Source: SZUA-309 sp965232595 (GTDB taxonomy: Bacteria; Pseudomonadota; Gammaproteobacteria; Pseudomonadales; Azotimanducaceae). From it: a stretch of 64,000 nucleotides of DNA. Every line of letters begins with the position of its first letter. Position 1 is the stretch's first letter. The position numbers and the translations under genes are program-made. Of the stretch, positions 36,004 through 43,658 are shown in pieces. Below the pieces are notes generated by a model, which worked only from the letters and a program-made list of their open reading frames with translations, ran no database searches and was not told the origin of the DNA. The stretch lies in NCBI GenBank assembly GCA_965232595.1, contig OZ246983.1, positions 1,488,001-1,552,000 on the forward strand, in the 5' to 3' direction.

Positions 36004-36516
36004 ATGAAACCACTCAGCTCACAGATCCCTAACCTGCTTGCGCTGCTCAGCGCCTGGCTCCTGCTGACCGCCACGCCGGTTGCTGCTGAGCCGGAAAAGG
36101 CCGGGCGCATCCTGGTGGACAAGTCGGAACGCACCCTGGTGCTGTTCGCTGACGGGCGGCCGATCCGGAGCTACCCGGTTTCTCTAGGCCTCAATCCTGT
36201 CGGCCACAAGCGCTACGAGGGCGACAAGCGCACGCCGGAAGGCATCTACCTCATCGACGGCAAGAACCCCAACAGCGCCTACCATCTGTCCCTGCACATC
36301 TCCTATCCGAACGAGCGGGACCAGCGGGCAGCCCGGGAGCGCGGCTGGGATCCGGGCGGGCAGATCATGATCCACGGCCTGCCAACAGGCCTGATCAAGG
36401 CATCGAGCAAGTACGAGTACGACTGGACCGATGGCTGCATCGCCGTCAGCAACGCAGCGATCGAGGAGATCTGGCAGCTGGTGGACGAAGGCACCCTGAT
36501 CGAAATCACACCTTAG
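36004..36516 (+). CDS. L,D-transpeptidase (YkuD domain), exported
   Basis: A periplasmic peptidoglycan-remodelling transpeptidase of 170 residues. A signal peptide (hydrophobic about 11-22, cleavage near PVAA-EP) precedes the YkuD domain: VDKSERTLVLF, then YEGDKRTPEGIYLI, the histidine of IMIHGLP (H124) and catalytic cysteine C145 in DWTDGCIAVSN. No peptidoglycan-binding domain is attached. It could form 3-3 crosslinks or attach lipoprotein to peptidoglycan. It is monocistronic-looking, with a strong palindrome 9 bp downstream. Confidence 0.92.
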   Translation: MKPLSSQIPNLLALLSAWLLLTATPVAAEPEKAGRILVDKSERTLVLFADGRPIRSYPVSLGLNPVGHKRYEGDKRTPEGIYLIDGKNPNSAYHLSLHISYPNERDQRAARERGWDPGGQIMIHGLPTGLIKASSKYEYDWTDGCIAVSNAAIEEIWQLVDEGTLIEITP

Positions 36517-36524
36517 CACGTCGA

Positions 36525-36544
36525 CGCCTCGACGCGTCGAGGCG
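36525..36544 (+). terminator. Perfect 20-bp palindrome after the YkuD gene
   Basis: CGCCTCGACG followed at once by its reverse complement CGTCGAGGCG. No T-run follows, so it may be a protein site, a 3'-end hairpin or a weak terminator between the transpeptidase and GDT1 genes. Confidence 0.5.
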
Positions 36545-36588
36545 GTCAACGGACGATTTAGCAAACACGCGGGGGAGGGAATCGCGCG

Positions 36589-36864
36589 ATGGACTGGAAA
36601 GTCTTTCTGACTATTTTCGGCACGGTATTTCTGGCGGAGCTGGGCGATAAGACGCAGCTGGCCACCGTGCTGTTCGCAACCCGGGAGTCATTACATCCCA
36701 TCATGGTGTTCGTCGCCGCGTCCGCTGCCCTGCTCGCAACCACGGCGGTGGGCGTAGCAGCGGGCAGCTTCATCGCCGACCAGGTGGACACCCGGGTGCT
36801 GGCCTACATCGCCGGCGTCGGCTTCATCATCATCGGCGCCTGGACGATCTGGAACGCCAGCTGA
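36589..36864 (+). CDS. Half-size TMEM165/GDT1 (UPF0016) cation transporter
   Basis: A 91-residue membrane protein with one copy of the UPF0016 repeat: hydrophobic segments at about 4-15, 37-60 and 68-88, and the family signature ELGDKTQ at 17-23. Most family members carry two repeats in about 190 residues and move Mn2+ or Ca2+/H+. A single-repeat version would have to work as a dimer. No second copy is present nearby. Confidence 0.88.
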   Translation: MDWKVFLTIFGTVFLAELGDKTQLATVLFATRESLHPIMVFVAASAALLATTAVGVAAGSFIADQVDTRVLAYIAGVGFIIIGAWTIWNAS

Positions 36865-36879
36865 GGGCGCTCCACGGCA

Positions 36880-38382
36880 TCACGCTTCCCTGGAGTTCAC
36901 CCCGTCCAGCGGGAAGATCGGCCGGCGAACGTGCTCAAAGCTGACTTCGGAGTAGTCGGAGGTGCAGACCCCGCGGCCGGCGCACTCCACCATATGAGCC
37001 ACCAACGGCATGAAGCCGACCCGATAGTGAATGCGTGACTTCAGCATCAGGTAACGCCGTTCGGTAGGCTCGATGCCCAGGCTGCGGAAGCAACCCGGGT
37101 CGAAGGGCTCGATGTGCCGGGAAATCACCACGATGTCGACCCCACCCACACGCAGCACCGCCGTGCTGCCCATGTTCATGGTCAGGCCGCGGGACATGGC
37201 CACCGTCGCCGGAAACTTCCCTTCCGAGAGCAGCCGGACCCGTCCGGTCACGGTGAGCGGTTTGCTCTGCTCTGCCAGCGCCGGCATCGGCAGCTTGCCG
37301 CCGAGCGATACGGTCACCGTGGCGCCGACCCCGGCGGCCGCCATCTCGAGCACCGCTTCCGGATCGTAGATCCCGAAGAACGCTACGTCGTCCAGCTCCG
37401 CCGCCAGCACCTCTGCCAGCACCTCGGTGGTGTCCATGGTGCCGCCCGATGCCGTGTTGTCGTAATGATCGAGCAGCAGCACCGGACCGTCCGTTGCCTC
37501 GTCTTCGGCCAGCGCTTGCGCGCGCGCGAGCGACTCGCTCAAGGGCTCAACCTCGTAGACAAACGCCTGCCGCTCAGACCAGGCCGAATCCAGCAACTCG
37601 TCGCGGTAACGCTCAGCCAGGGCTGGATCGTTGTCCGTCACCACCACCACCGAAAGCCCGGCGTTGTGAATGTCCGCGTGCGGGAAGCCGGTGAACAGGC
37701 TCACCGATAACGCGCCGGATGCCTCCATCTCCCGAGCCCGCTCCTGCAGCGCCCGGTTCGGATGGTCGTCTGTTCCCTGCCGCATCACGTGCGGCAGCAT
37801 GGGCGCATTGCCCCAGGCCATGGTGGGCGTGCATTGGCCTGTCAGCGCGGCAAGCGTCAGGCGCCCGGCTTTCAGAGCCGTTTCGTCCATGTCGATGTGC
37901 GGGTAGGTGTGATAGCCGGATACCACCGTCGCCAGCTCCACCATGTCCGGGTAGAGGTTTGCATGCATGTCCAGAGCGACGGCAATCGGCACGTCCGGCG
38001 CAACGGCGCGGATCCGTCGCAGCAACTCCCCCTCACCGTCTTCAAAGGATTTGCTGACCATCGCCCCATGCAGATCGAGCAGGATCGCATCAGGGCTATC
38101 CGCCGCCGCGGCGACGATCCGTTCGGCGATGTACTCGTAAGCATCGTTTTCTACCGGCCCGGAAGGCGGCGCCCCGGCAATGATGGGCACCACCACCTCG
38201 GCCCCGAACTCGGCTGCCGCCTGCAGGTAACCGCCCGGGCAGCTGGCCGTGCCGGTGTAGATACGAATCGCCTCGTCGCCGGCGAGCGGCGCCGCCCGCC
38301 CTCCGGAAAACCGATCGAGATCGGTGATGACGGGCGAGAAAGTGTTGATCTCATGGCTCATGGTGGCGATGACGACGCGCAT
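36880..38382 (-). CDS. M81-family metallopeptidase (MlrC-like)
   Basis: A zinc enzyme related to microcystinase MlrC, which finishes the breakdown of the cyclic peptide microcystin; most family members act on unknown substrates. The 500-residue protein has LLDLHGAMV, zinc ligands D138 and H140 (ALDMHAN) and H162 (YHTYPHIDMDE), spaced as in MlrC, then DNTASGGTMDTTEVL in the C-terminal half. No signal peptide is seen. It stands alone on the minus strand between unrelated genes. Confidence 0.92.
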   Translation of the reverse strand: MRVVIATMSHEINTFSPVITDLDRFSGGRAAPLAGDEAIRIYTGTASCPGGYLQAAAEFGAEVVVPIIAGAPPSGPVENDAYEYIAERIVAAAADSPDAILLDLHGAMVSKSFEDGEGELLRRIRAVAPDVPIAVALDMHANLYPDMVELATVVSGYHTYPHIDMDETALKAGRLTLAALTGQCTPTMAWGNAPMLPHVMRQGTDDHPNRALQERAREMEASGALSVSLFTGFPHADIHNAGLSVVVVTDNDPALAERYRDELLDSAWSERQAFVYEVEPLSESLARAQALAEDEATDGPVLLLDHYDNTASGGTMDTTEVLAEVLAAELDDVAFFGIYDPEAVLEMAAAGVGATVTVSLGGKLPMPALAEQSKPLTVTGRVRLLSEGKFPATVAMSRGLTMNMGSTAVLRVGGVDIVVISRHIEPFDPGCFRSLGIEPTERRYLMLKSRIHYRVGFMPLVAHMVECAGRGVCTSDYSEVSFEHVRRPIFPLDGVNSREA

Positions 38383-38419
38383 GCTGATCCTCCTGGTGCT
38401 CGGGCTCCCTCAGGCGCCC

Positions 38420-38448
38420 ATGGTATGCGCACGGCGCTGTGCTAGCAT
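38420..38448 (+). promoter_or_regulatory. Candidate promoter of the DUF3012 lipoprotein gene
   Basis: ATGGTA at 38420-38425, then 17 bp, then the extended -10 TGCTAGCAT (hexamer TAGCAT at 38443-38448), 29 bp before the ATG. Layout and flanking bases match the candidate at 15196-15224. Confidence 0.45.
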
Positions 38449-38477
38449 CCCCGGCAAGCCGCAAGAGGAGCCCTGCT

Positions 38478-38681
38478 ATGTCCCCGCAAACCTCCCGTGC
38501 TCGCGCCAGCGTTCGCACGATCCTCACCAGCCTCGCGCTCGTTGCCGCGGTCGTCGGGCTCAGCGGCTGCGCGCCGGAAGTCGGCAGCGAGCGCTGGTGT
38601 GAGGCAATGGCGGAAAAGCCGAAGGGCGATTGGACCGCCAACGAAGCGCTCGATTACGCCGAACATTGTCTGATCGACTGA
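38478..38681 (+). CDS. DUF3012 small lipoprotein
   Basis: A 67-residue lipoprotein. The ATG is chosen because AGAGGAG stands 7 nt upstream and gives a proper signal: basic n-region, hydrophobic core and lipobox LSGC. The mature part after the lipid cysteine reads APEVGSERWCEAM and EKPKGDWTANEALDYAEHC, the DUF3012 signature with two conserved cysteines. Function unknown. A longer GTG start at 38439 would overlap the predicted promoter. Confidence 0.85.
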   Translation: MSPQTSRARASVRTILTSLALVAAVVGLSGCAPEVGSERWCEAMAEKPKGDWTANEALDYAEHCLID

Positions 38682-38740
38682 TCCCGGGGCTTGCACTAAC
38701 ATTGCGCTAATCGGGTCAGTCCTCGCAGCAGGTTCGAACC

Positions 38741-39130
38741 GTGATCTCCACCGCCATCAATCCAGACATGGTCGTTCACACCGGCAAAGACGAGGTGACC
38801 CTGCCTCAGATCACCGAGGCCATGCAGAGCTGGTACCAGAGCGACGACTTCGACCCGGATCTGCCCGTGCTCTGGGATCTGAGAAACATCGACCTCGACC
38901 TCACCGAGGCCCAGCTCCCGGAAACCGACCTCGCCGACTGGTCGAGCCACAACCTGACCATCATCAACGCGCAACGGGCTGGAAGGAAAACTGCCTGGGT
39001 CTTCGGCAGCGCCAGCATGGCTGACTTTGCTGTCGATCTGCTGGGCGCTTCCGACTGGCAGCACAAAGTGCGTATCTTTCACAACGACATGGAAGCAGCC
39101 GTCGCCTTTCTGACCTCCACCATTCGATGA
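38741..39130 (+). CDS. Hypothetical protein, possibly STAS/SpoIIAA-like
   Basis: A 129-residue soluble acidic protein from a GTG start. The middle (DLPVLWDLRNIDLDL) and the alternating strand/helix pattern through KTAWVFGSASMADF resemble the STAS/SpoIIAA-like fold, but there is no diagnostic motif. It opens the run of small plus-strand genes and is 15 bp from the next one. The assignment of fold is a guess. Confidence 0.6.
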   Translation: MISTAINPDMVVHTGKDEVTLPQITEAMQSWYQSDDFDPDLPVLWDLRNIDLDLTEAQLPETDLADWSSHNLTIINAQRAGRKTAWVFGSASMADFAVDLLGASDWQHKVRIFHNDMEAAVAFLTSTIR

Positions 39131-39145
39131 GTTAAGGATAAGGAC

Positions 39146-39520
39146 ATGCCAACGCTCGGACGCATCGGCTACGTGAACATCTTCGTCAGCGACTTCGACC
39201 GGGCGCTTGCTTTCTACGAGCAGACGCTCGGGCTCACCGTGGTCACCCGCGACGAGTCTTTCGGCTACGCCTCTTTCGCGACGGCAGGCGCGAGCTTCGC
39301 CTTCGCCCGCGCAGACGATCCTGCGCTGACAGGCAGGCACACGGGCATCGGCTGGGTGGTAGACGACGTGAACGAGGCGTTCGAGACCCTGAGCGCCGCC
39401 GGCGTCGAGTTCGAGATGCCGCCTGCTGAGCAGCCCTGGGGCGGCTACATGGCCATGTTCAGGGACCCGGACGGCAACCTATTCTACCTGGACCAGATTC
39501 CGGCGGAGGCCGGGGCGTGA
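39146..39520 (+). CDS. VOC (glyoxalase/bleomycin-resistance) protein 1
   Basis: A 124-residue two-module VOC fold with YVNIFVSDFDRALAFYEQTL in the first half and QPWGGYMAMFRDPDGNLFYL in the second. The usual histidine and glutamate metal ligands are replaced (N in YVNIFV, Y/L in the last strand), so it may bind a ligand without metal. It shares the PWGG...DPDGN block with VOC protein 2 at 39999, suggesting duplication. Its GTGA end couples it to the GNAT gene. Confidence 0.88.
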   Translation: MPTLGRIGYVNIFVSDFDRALAFYEQTLGLTVVTRDESFGYASFATAGASFAFARADDPALTGRHTGIGWVVDDVNEAFETLSAAGVEFEMPPAEQPWGGYMAMFRDPDGNLFYLDQIPAEAGA

Positions 39521-40002
39521 GCAGCGCGGGTTTCGTACCCGAAGACTTCGTGGTGCCGGCCGGCCTCGACCATGCGCGGTTTCGCCTGCGGATGCTCGCC
39601 GCCACCGATGCTCAGGCTGACTACGAGGCGGTGATGGCGTCCCAGGCGCGCCTGCGCGCCGGCTCGCCGCACGGCTGGCCGCGCGAGGGATTTACACTGG
39701 CAGAAAACCTGGACGACCTGGTTCGCCACGAGCAGGAGTTCCATGATCGGGTGGCGTTCGCCTACACCATGGTCAGCCCTGACGAGTCAGCCGTGCTCGG
39801 TTGCGTGTACATCAACCCGCCAACGGCGGCCGACGAAGATCAACACGACGCCCAGGCCTACATGTGGGTTCGCGATGAGCATCACCCCGAGCTCACCGGC
39901 ACCCTGTTCGACGCGGTCAGCGACTGGCTGTCCCGAGACTGGCCGTTCAGGTCGGTGCGCTACATCAGAACCGAGTACTACCAGGGAGTCACCGGCCAAT
40001 GA
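39517..40002 (+). CDS. GNAT-like acetyltransferase 1
   Basis: A 161-residue protein with weak GNAT features: FRLRMLAATDAQADYEAVMAS at the start, the strand ESAVLGCVYINPP and the late AYMWVRDEHH strand, a layout of a Pseudomonas-type N-acetyltransferase group. A standard acetyl-CoA loop (Q/R-x-x-G-x-G/A) is not visible, so activity is uncertain. It is flanked by two VOC genes and coupled to both (GTGA before, ATGA after). Confidence 0.65.
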   Translation: MSSAGFVPEDFVVPAGLDHARFRLRMLAATDAQADYEAVMASQARLRAGSPHGWPREGFTLAENLDDLVRHEQEFHDRVAFAYTMVSPDESAVLGCVYINPPTAADEDQHDAQAYMWVRDEHHPELTGTLFDAVSDWLSRDWPFRSVRYIRTEYYQGVTGQ

Positions 40003-40385
40003 AGCTGTCGCTCAACGTGCTCCGGATTTTCTCCCGCAACTGGCCGACCAGCGCGGACTTTTACGAGCAGACCCTGGAGCTGCCCTGCCAGTTCCGGGAT
40101 CAGGACATGGGCTGGGCACAGTTCGACGCCGGCGGCACCAGCCTGGCGGTGGAGCGGGTAGCGCCGGGGGATGCGGAGGGTGAGGCGCTGTGCGGCCGAT
40201 TCGTCGGCGCGTCGCTGCTGACGCCGGACATCGAGGCCACCTACCGGACGCTCAGCGAGCGCGGCGTGACCTTCGTCTCCCCGCCAACGCTGCAGCCCTG
40301 GGGCGGGGTGCTGGCACACTTCGAGGACCCGGACGGCAACGTGCTGACCCTGCTCGGAGACCCGGACGGGAAGATCGATGGCTGA
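39999..40385 (+). CDS. VOC protein 2
   Basis: A 128-residue VOC protein with NVLRIFSRNWPTSADFYEQTL and LQPWGGVLAHFEDPDGNVL, closely parallel to VOC protein 1. Metal ligands are again missing. The ATG overlaps the stop of the GNAT gene. Probably arose by duplication of VOC protein 1; ligand unknown. Confidence 0.87.
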   Translation: MKLSLNVLRIFSRNWPTSADFYEQTLELPCQFRDQDMGWAQFDAGGTSLAVERVAPGDAEGEALCGRFVGASLLTPDIEATYRTLSERGVTFVSPPTLQPWGGVLAHFEDPDGNVLTLLGDPDGKIDG

Positions 40386-40800
40386 GCTGAAGACCCGACC
40401 CACCGACGCAGACGTGAGCGCCTTCCTCGATGCGGTCGCCGACGACCGCCGGCGGGAAGATGCCCGGACGGTCTGCGCGATGATGGAGAAGATCACCCGT
40501 CGCGAGCCGGTGCTCTGGGGTACCTCCATCATCGGCTTCGGCACTTACAGCTACAAATACGCCAGCGGTCAGAGCGGTGACTGGCCGCTGACCGGCGTCT
40601 CGCCGAGAAAGCAGGCGCTGACCGTTTACGTGATGTCCGGCTTCACCGAGTACGACGCCCTGCTCGCAGACCTGGGCCCGCACAAAACCGGCCGTTCCTG
40701 CCTTTACATCCGGAACCTGGAGAAAGTTGATCAGCAGGTGCTCGCCCGGCTGATCCGTAAATCGGTTGCCCACCTGCGGCGGACCTGGCCAACGCGGTGA
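40378..40800 (+). CDS. DUF1801 domain protein
   Basis: A 140-residue YdhG-like protein. Family motifs are clear: IGFGTYSYKYASGQSGDWP, GVSPRKQALTVYVMSGF and LGPHKTGRSCLYIRNLEKVD. Members are soluble alpha/beta proteins related to frataxin-like folds, with no proven role. The ATG overlaps VOC protein 2 by 8 nt. Confidence 0.93.
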   Translation: MAELKTRPTDADVSAFLDAVADDRRREDARTVCAMMEKITRREPVLWGTSIIGFGTYSYKYASGQSGDWPLTGVSPRKQALTVYVMSGFTEYDALLADLGPHKTGRSCLYIRNLEKVDQQVLARLIRKSVAHLRRTWPTR

Positions 40801-40804
40801 TCTC

Positions 40805-41188
40805 ATGCCCATCGTCACCATAGAAACTCTGTCGGATTCGCCCTACTCGGATGACGACGCCATGCCGACCCCGAACCAGATGCAGTCGCTGGCGGACGCG
40901 CTCGGTGAGCTGTTCGGCTCGCAGCCTTCCGGGACCTGGGTCAGGGCCCGGCAGCAGCAGCGCGCCTACTACGCGGAGAACATGATCGAGTTCAGCCCGG
41001 CCCTGCGACCGGTGATCGTCGAGGTGCTCAAGTCCGAGGTGGAAGCGGGTAAGGACCTGGCCATCGAAGCGGCAGCGATCTGCGCCGTGGTCGCACAGAT
41101 TCTCGGCAGGCGGACCGAAAACGTGCACGTGATCTACGAGCCCGCCGCGAGAGGTCGGGTGGCGTTCGGGGGTCAGCTTGTCCGCTGA
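40805..41188 (+). CDS. Tautomerase-superfamily protein
   Basis: A 127-residue protein starting MPIVTIE. In 4-oxalocrotonate tautomerases the proline after the initiator is the catalytic base, so this ATG (4 bp after the DUF1801 stop) is preferred to the upstream in-frame ATG at 40766, which is inside DUF1801. Single-domain tautomerases are about 60-80 residues; the extra C-terminal part is unassigned. Substrate unknown. Confidence 0.78.
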   Translation: MPIVTIETLSDSPYSDDDAMPTPNQMQSLADALGELFGSQPSGTWVRARQQQRAYYAENMIEFSPALRPVIVEVLKSEVEAGKDLAIEAAAICAVVAQILGRRTENVHVIYEPAARGRVAFGGQLVR

Positions 41189-41594
41189 CCCCGTCATGCC
41201 GGATACGGTTCCGGCAACGCTCAGCCGCCTGCTCGGCCAGCACCCATCGGCGATCCGCAGCGTCTGCTTCTCGGAAGAGCCACACACGCCCGAGGCTTTA
41301 GGTCATCTCGAAATCGAAACCAAACACGGCTTCGTGACGCTCATCGATCACAGCAGCGGCCTGACGTACGCCAATCCGCCCGCGCCGCCGGCGGTGGACG
41401 TGCATCAGAACCGCCGGCAGCGGGACCTGGCGGACGAGCTGCCTGGCGCTTTCGCCGGCAGACCGAAGTTCTCCGCGGTCGAGCCTATCGGCGACGGTGA
41501 CAGGCTCACCGGCTGGCGCTTCGTCCTGGACACCGGCGCCGCCTTCACCTTGACCCTGGATGAACAGCTGCCGATAGTGACCGCCTCCTCGTAA
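41178..41594 (+). CDS. Hypothetical protein
   Basis: A 138-residue soluble protein with no recognised domain. It starts at TTG inside the tautomerase gene; an ATG at 41196 would leave a 7-bp gap instead. The end reads GWRFVLDTGAAFTLTLDEQ, a beta-rich tail. It sits between the tautomerase and a periplasmic phosphatase in the coupled gene run. Confidence 0.6.
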   Translation: MSADPVMPDTVPATLSRLLGQHPSAIRSVCFSEEPHTPEALGHLEIETKHGFVTLIDHSSGLTYANPPAPPAVDVHQNRRQRDLADELPGAFAGRPKFSAVEPIGDGDRLTGWRFVLDTGAAFTLTLDEQLPIVTASS

Positions 41595-41609
41595 TACGGA
41601 AGTACGTCG

Positions 41610-42239
41610 ATGCGTCAGAACGGTCTCACCCCGCGCTCCCGCCTTCGCCCCTGGCTCCGCACCGGGCTGATCATCAGCTCGCTGGCTCTGGCTGCCAGCG
41701 GCACGGTCGCCACCGCGGCCGAGTTGCCGCAGTCGTTGCCGAACGACAACTTCCGGGACGTGCTGGTCCAGGCCGGCGAGTCGCTGTACATCGCCGGCCA
41801 GCCCAGCGAGGCGGGCCTGGAGCAGATGGCCGACGCCGGCGTGGTCACCGTGATCAACCTGCGGACCCATCGGGAGATGGACGACCGCAACATCGTGCCG
41901 TTCGACGAGGCGGCAAAGGTCGCAGAGCTAAACCTCAGCTACGTGCACATTCCTTCCGGCGGTCCGCAGACGCCTTACTCCGCCGCCATGGTCGATCAGT
42001 TTGCCGAGGCCGTCGAGGCCGCCGACGGCAAGGTGCTCCTGCACTGCACCGTCGCCTGGCGGGCGAGCCATCTGTACGTGGCGTACCTGCATCAGCACCG
42101 CGGGTTGCCTCTTGCCGAAGCCATTCGCCATGGCCAGGCCATCAACTTCGGGACGCTGCCGCTCGAGGGGTTCCTAGGCTCGCCGATCTCCATCGAGGCG
42201 GCGCCTGCCGCGACGAGCGCGCCGCAGCCACCGCGGTGA
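41610..42239 (+). CDS. Periplasmic tyrosine-phosphatase-like protein (DUF442 type)
   Basis: A 209-residue protein with a signal sequence (hydrophobic about 18-36, cleavage near ATAA-ELP). The DSP/DUF442 phosphatase fold shows YIAGQPSEAGLEQMADAGV, VINLRTHREM and the active loop LLHCTVAWRAS with C146 and R151, a CX4R spacing as in the beta-lactamase-hydrolase-like group. Replacement of the usual loop glycine and second residues makes catalysis uncertain. Its GTGA end couples it to the CYTH gene. Confidence 0.85.
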   Translation: MRQNGLTPRSRLRPWLRTGLIISSLALAASGTVATAAELPQSLPNDNFRDVLVQAGESLYIAGQPSEAGLEQMADAGVVTVINLRTHREMDDRNIVPFDEAAKVAELNLSYVHIPSGGPQTPYSAAMVDQFAEAVEAADGKVLLHCTVAWRASHLYVAYLHQHRGLPLAEAIRHGQAINFGTLPLEGFLGSPISIEAAPAATSAPQPPR

Positions 42240-42706
42240 CGCGCCCCAAATACTCGCTGGCCGAGATTGAGCGGCGCTGGCTCGTTCCGAACGCGCTCGC
42301 GGCGCCGTTGCTGGACGGCCAGCCAGCCATCATCACCGACACCTACCTGACGGGCAGCCGTTTGCGTCTGCGCCGCGTCGACGGCGCTGACGGCAGCACC
42401 CTCTACAAGTTCTGCCGGAAGTACGGCGATCGCGAGGGTCCGAGCGAGTCGATCACGAACCTCTATCTTGAGGCCGCTGAATACGACATCCTGGCCAGCC
42501 TGCCGGGTGAGCGGGTGATCAAACACCGGCACCGCCTGCAGGAAGGATCCATCGATGTCTACGGGAAGGGCGCATTGCACATATACGAAATCGAGTTCCA
42601 GGCGCTAGATGCTGCCATGCGCTACACCCCACCGCCGTTCGTCCAGCGCGAGATCACCGGTGACGACGACTACAGCGGCCTGACGCTGGCCAGGCGGTTC
42701 CAGTGA
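42236..42706 (+). CDS. CYTH-domain (triphosphate tunnel metalloenzyme) protein
   Basis: A 156-residue tunnel-fold protein. Signature EIERRWLV lies at 10-17; in the ExExK motif the lysine is replaced by R14. TDTYLTGSRLRLRRV and EIEFQALDAA give further tunnel strands. Members hydrolyse thiamine triphosphate, polyphosphate or make cAMP; none can be chosen here. It starts at GTG overlapping the phosphatase stop and is coupled to the next GNAT gene. Confidence 0.85.
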   Translation: MTRPKYSLAEIERRWLVPNALAAPLLDGQPAIITDTYLTGSRLRLRRVDGADGSTLYKFCRKYGDREGPSESITNLYLEAAEYDILASLPGERVIKHRHRLQEGSIDVYGKGALHIYEIEFQALDAAMRYTPPPFVQREITGDDDYSGLTLARRFQ

Positions 42707-43197
42707 TCTTCGAGGACGCGACCCCGGCGGATTACCCGGCCATCCTCGAGCTCAACCAGGCCGCAATCCCGGAAGTCAGCCACCTCGACCAGGCGGCGCT
42801 CGCCAACCTGCACGAGCAGGCGGAGCTGCTCACCGTCGCCCGGTCGAACGGGGAAGTCGCCGGCTTCATGCTTATCCTGAAAGAAGGTGCCGACTACGGC
42901 AGCCCCAACTATCAGTACTTCGCCCGGAACTACGATGCCTTCCACTACGTGGACCGGATCGTCGTCGGCGAGCAATTCCGCCGCCAGGGAGTAGGCGCCG
43001 GCCTGTACGAGGTGCTGTTCGAAGCGGCCGCGGCGGCGCCCAGGGTGACCTGCGAAGTCAACGTTCGCCCGCCCAACCCGGGCTCCATCGGCTTTCACGA
43101 GTCGCTGGGTTTCCGGACGGTTGGTGAGCAGGACACGGATGGTGGGGCTAAGCGGGTGGCGCTCATGGTGCGGGAAGGGTCGGTCATCGAGGAATGA
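42703..43197 (+). CDS. GNAT acetyltransferase 2
   Basis: A 164-residue GNAT. The acetyl-CoA loop RRQGVGAGLYEVLFEAA follows the strand VDRIVVGEQF, and NPGSIGFHESLGFRTVG closes the fold, all typical of N-acetyltransferases. Substrate not evident. GTG start overlapping the CYTH stop; its own stop overlaps the YbaK start (ATGA). Confidence 0.92.
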   Translation: MIFEDATPADYPAILELNQAAIPEVSHLDQAALANLHEQAELLTVARSNGEVAGFMLILKEGADYGSPNYQYFARNYDAFHYVDRIVVGEQFRRQGVGAGLYEVLFEAAAAAPRVTCEVNVRPPNPGSIGFHESLGFRTVGEQDTDGGAKRVALMVREGSVIEE

Positions 43198-43658
43198 CGC
43201 CGGCGATCAGAGCGCTCGAGGCGGCAGGTTACCCGTATCGCCTGCTCGAGTACGAACAGGCTGCGGGCAAGGACATCGGTCTGGCAGCGGCGGCGGCCCT
43301 GGGCCTGCCCGAGGAGAAGGTGTTCAAAACGCTGGTGGCGGAGCTCGCCGGCGGCGAGCTGGTGGTTGCGCTGATTCCGGTGGCGGGCAAGCTGAGCCTG
43401 AAGGCACTCGCCAGAGCCTGCGCTGCCAAGAGCGCGGCGCTTGCCGACGCCAAGGTCGCCGAGCGCGCAACCGGCTACCTTACCGGCGGAATCTCACCGC
43501 TGGGGCAGAAACGCCGCCACCGAACGCTGCTTGCGGAAGAAGCCGATGGCCTGGATCTCATCTATGTCAGCGCCGGGCGAAGAGGCCTGGAGCTGGAGCT
43601 CCTGCCCGAAGTTCTGATCGAGGCGACGCAAGCGCAGATCTGCGCGCTGCAGGCCTAA
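43194..43658 (+). CDS. ybaK: Cys-tRNA(Pro)/YbaK-type trans-editing deacylase
   Basis: Clears wrongly charged tRNA, usually Cys-tRNA(Pro). 154 residues with EEKVFKTLVAELAGG, GKLSLKALARA, then TGYLTGGISPLGQKRRHRTLL, the YbaK/EbsC signature. It is the last gene of the coupled run. Its TAA stop overlaps the stop of the convergent RNA-binding protein gene. Confidence 0.95.
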   Translation: MTPAIRALEAAGYPYRLLEYEQAAGKDIGLAAAAALGLPEEKVFKTLVAELAGGELVVALIPVAGKLSLKALARACAAKSAALADAKVAERATGYLTGGISPLGQKRRHRTLLAEEADGLDLIYVSAGRRGLELELLPEVLIEATQAQICALQA

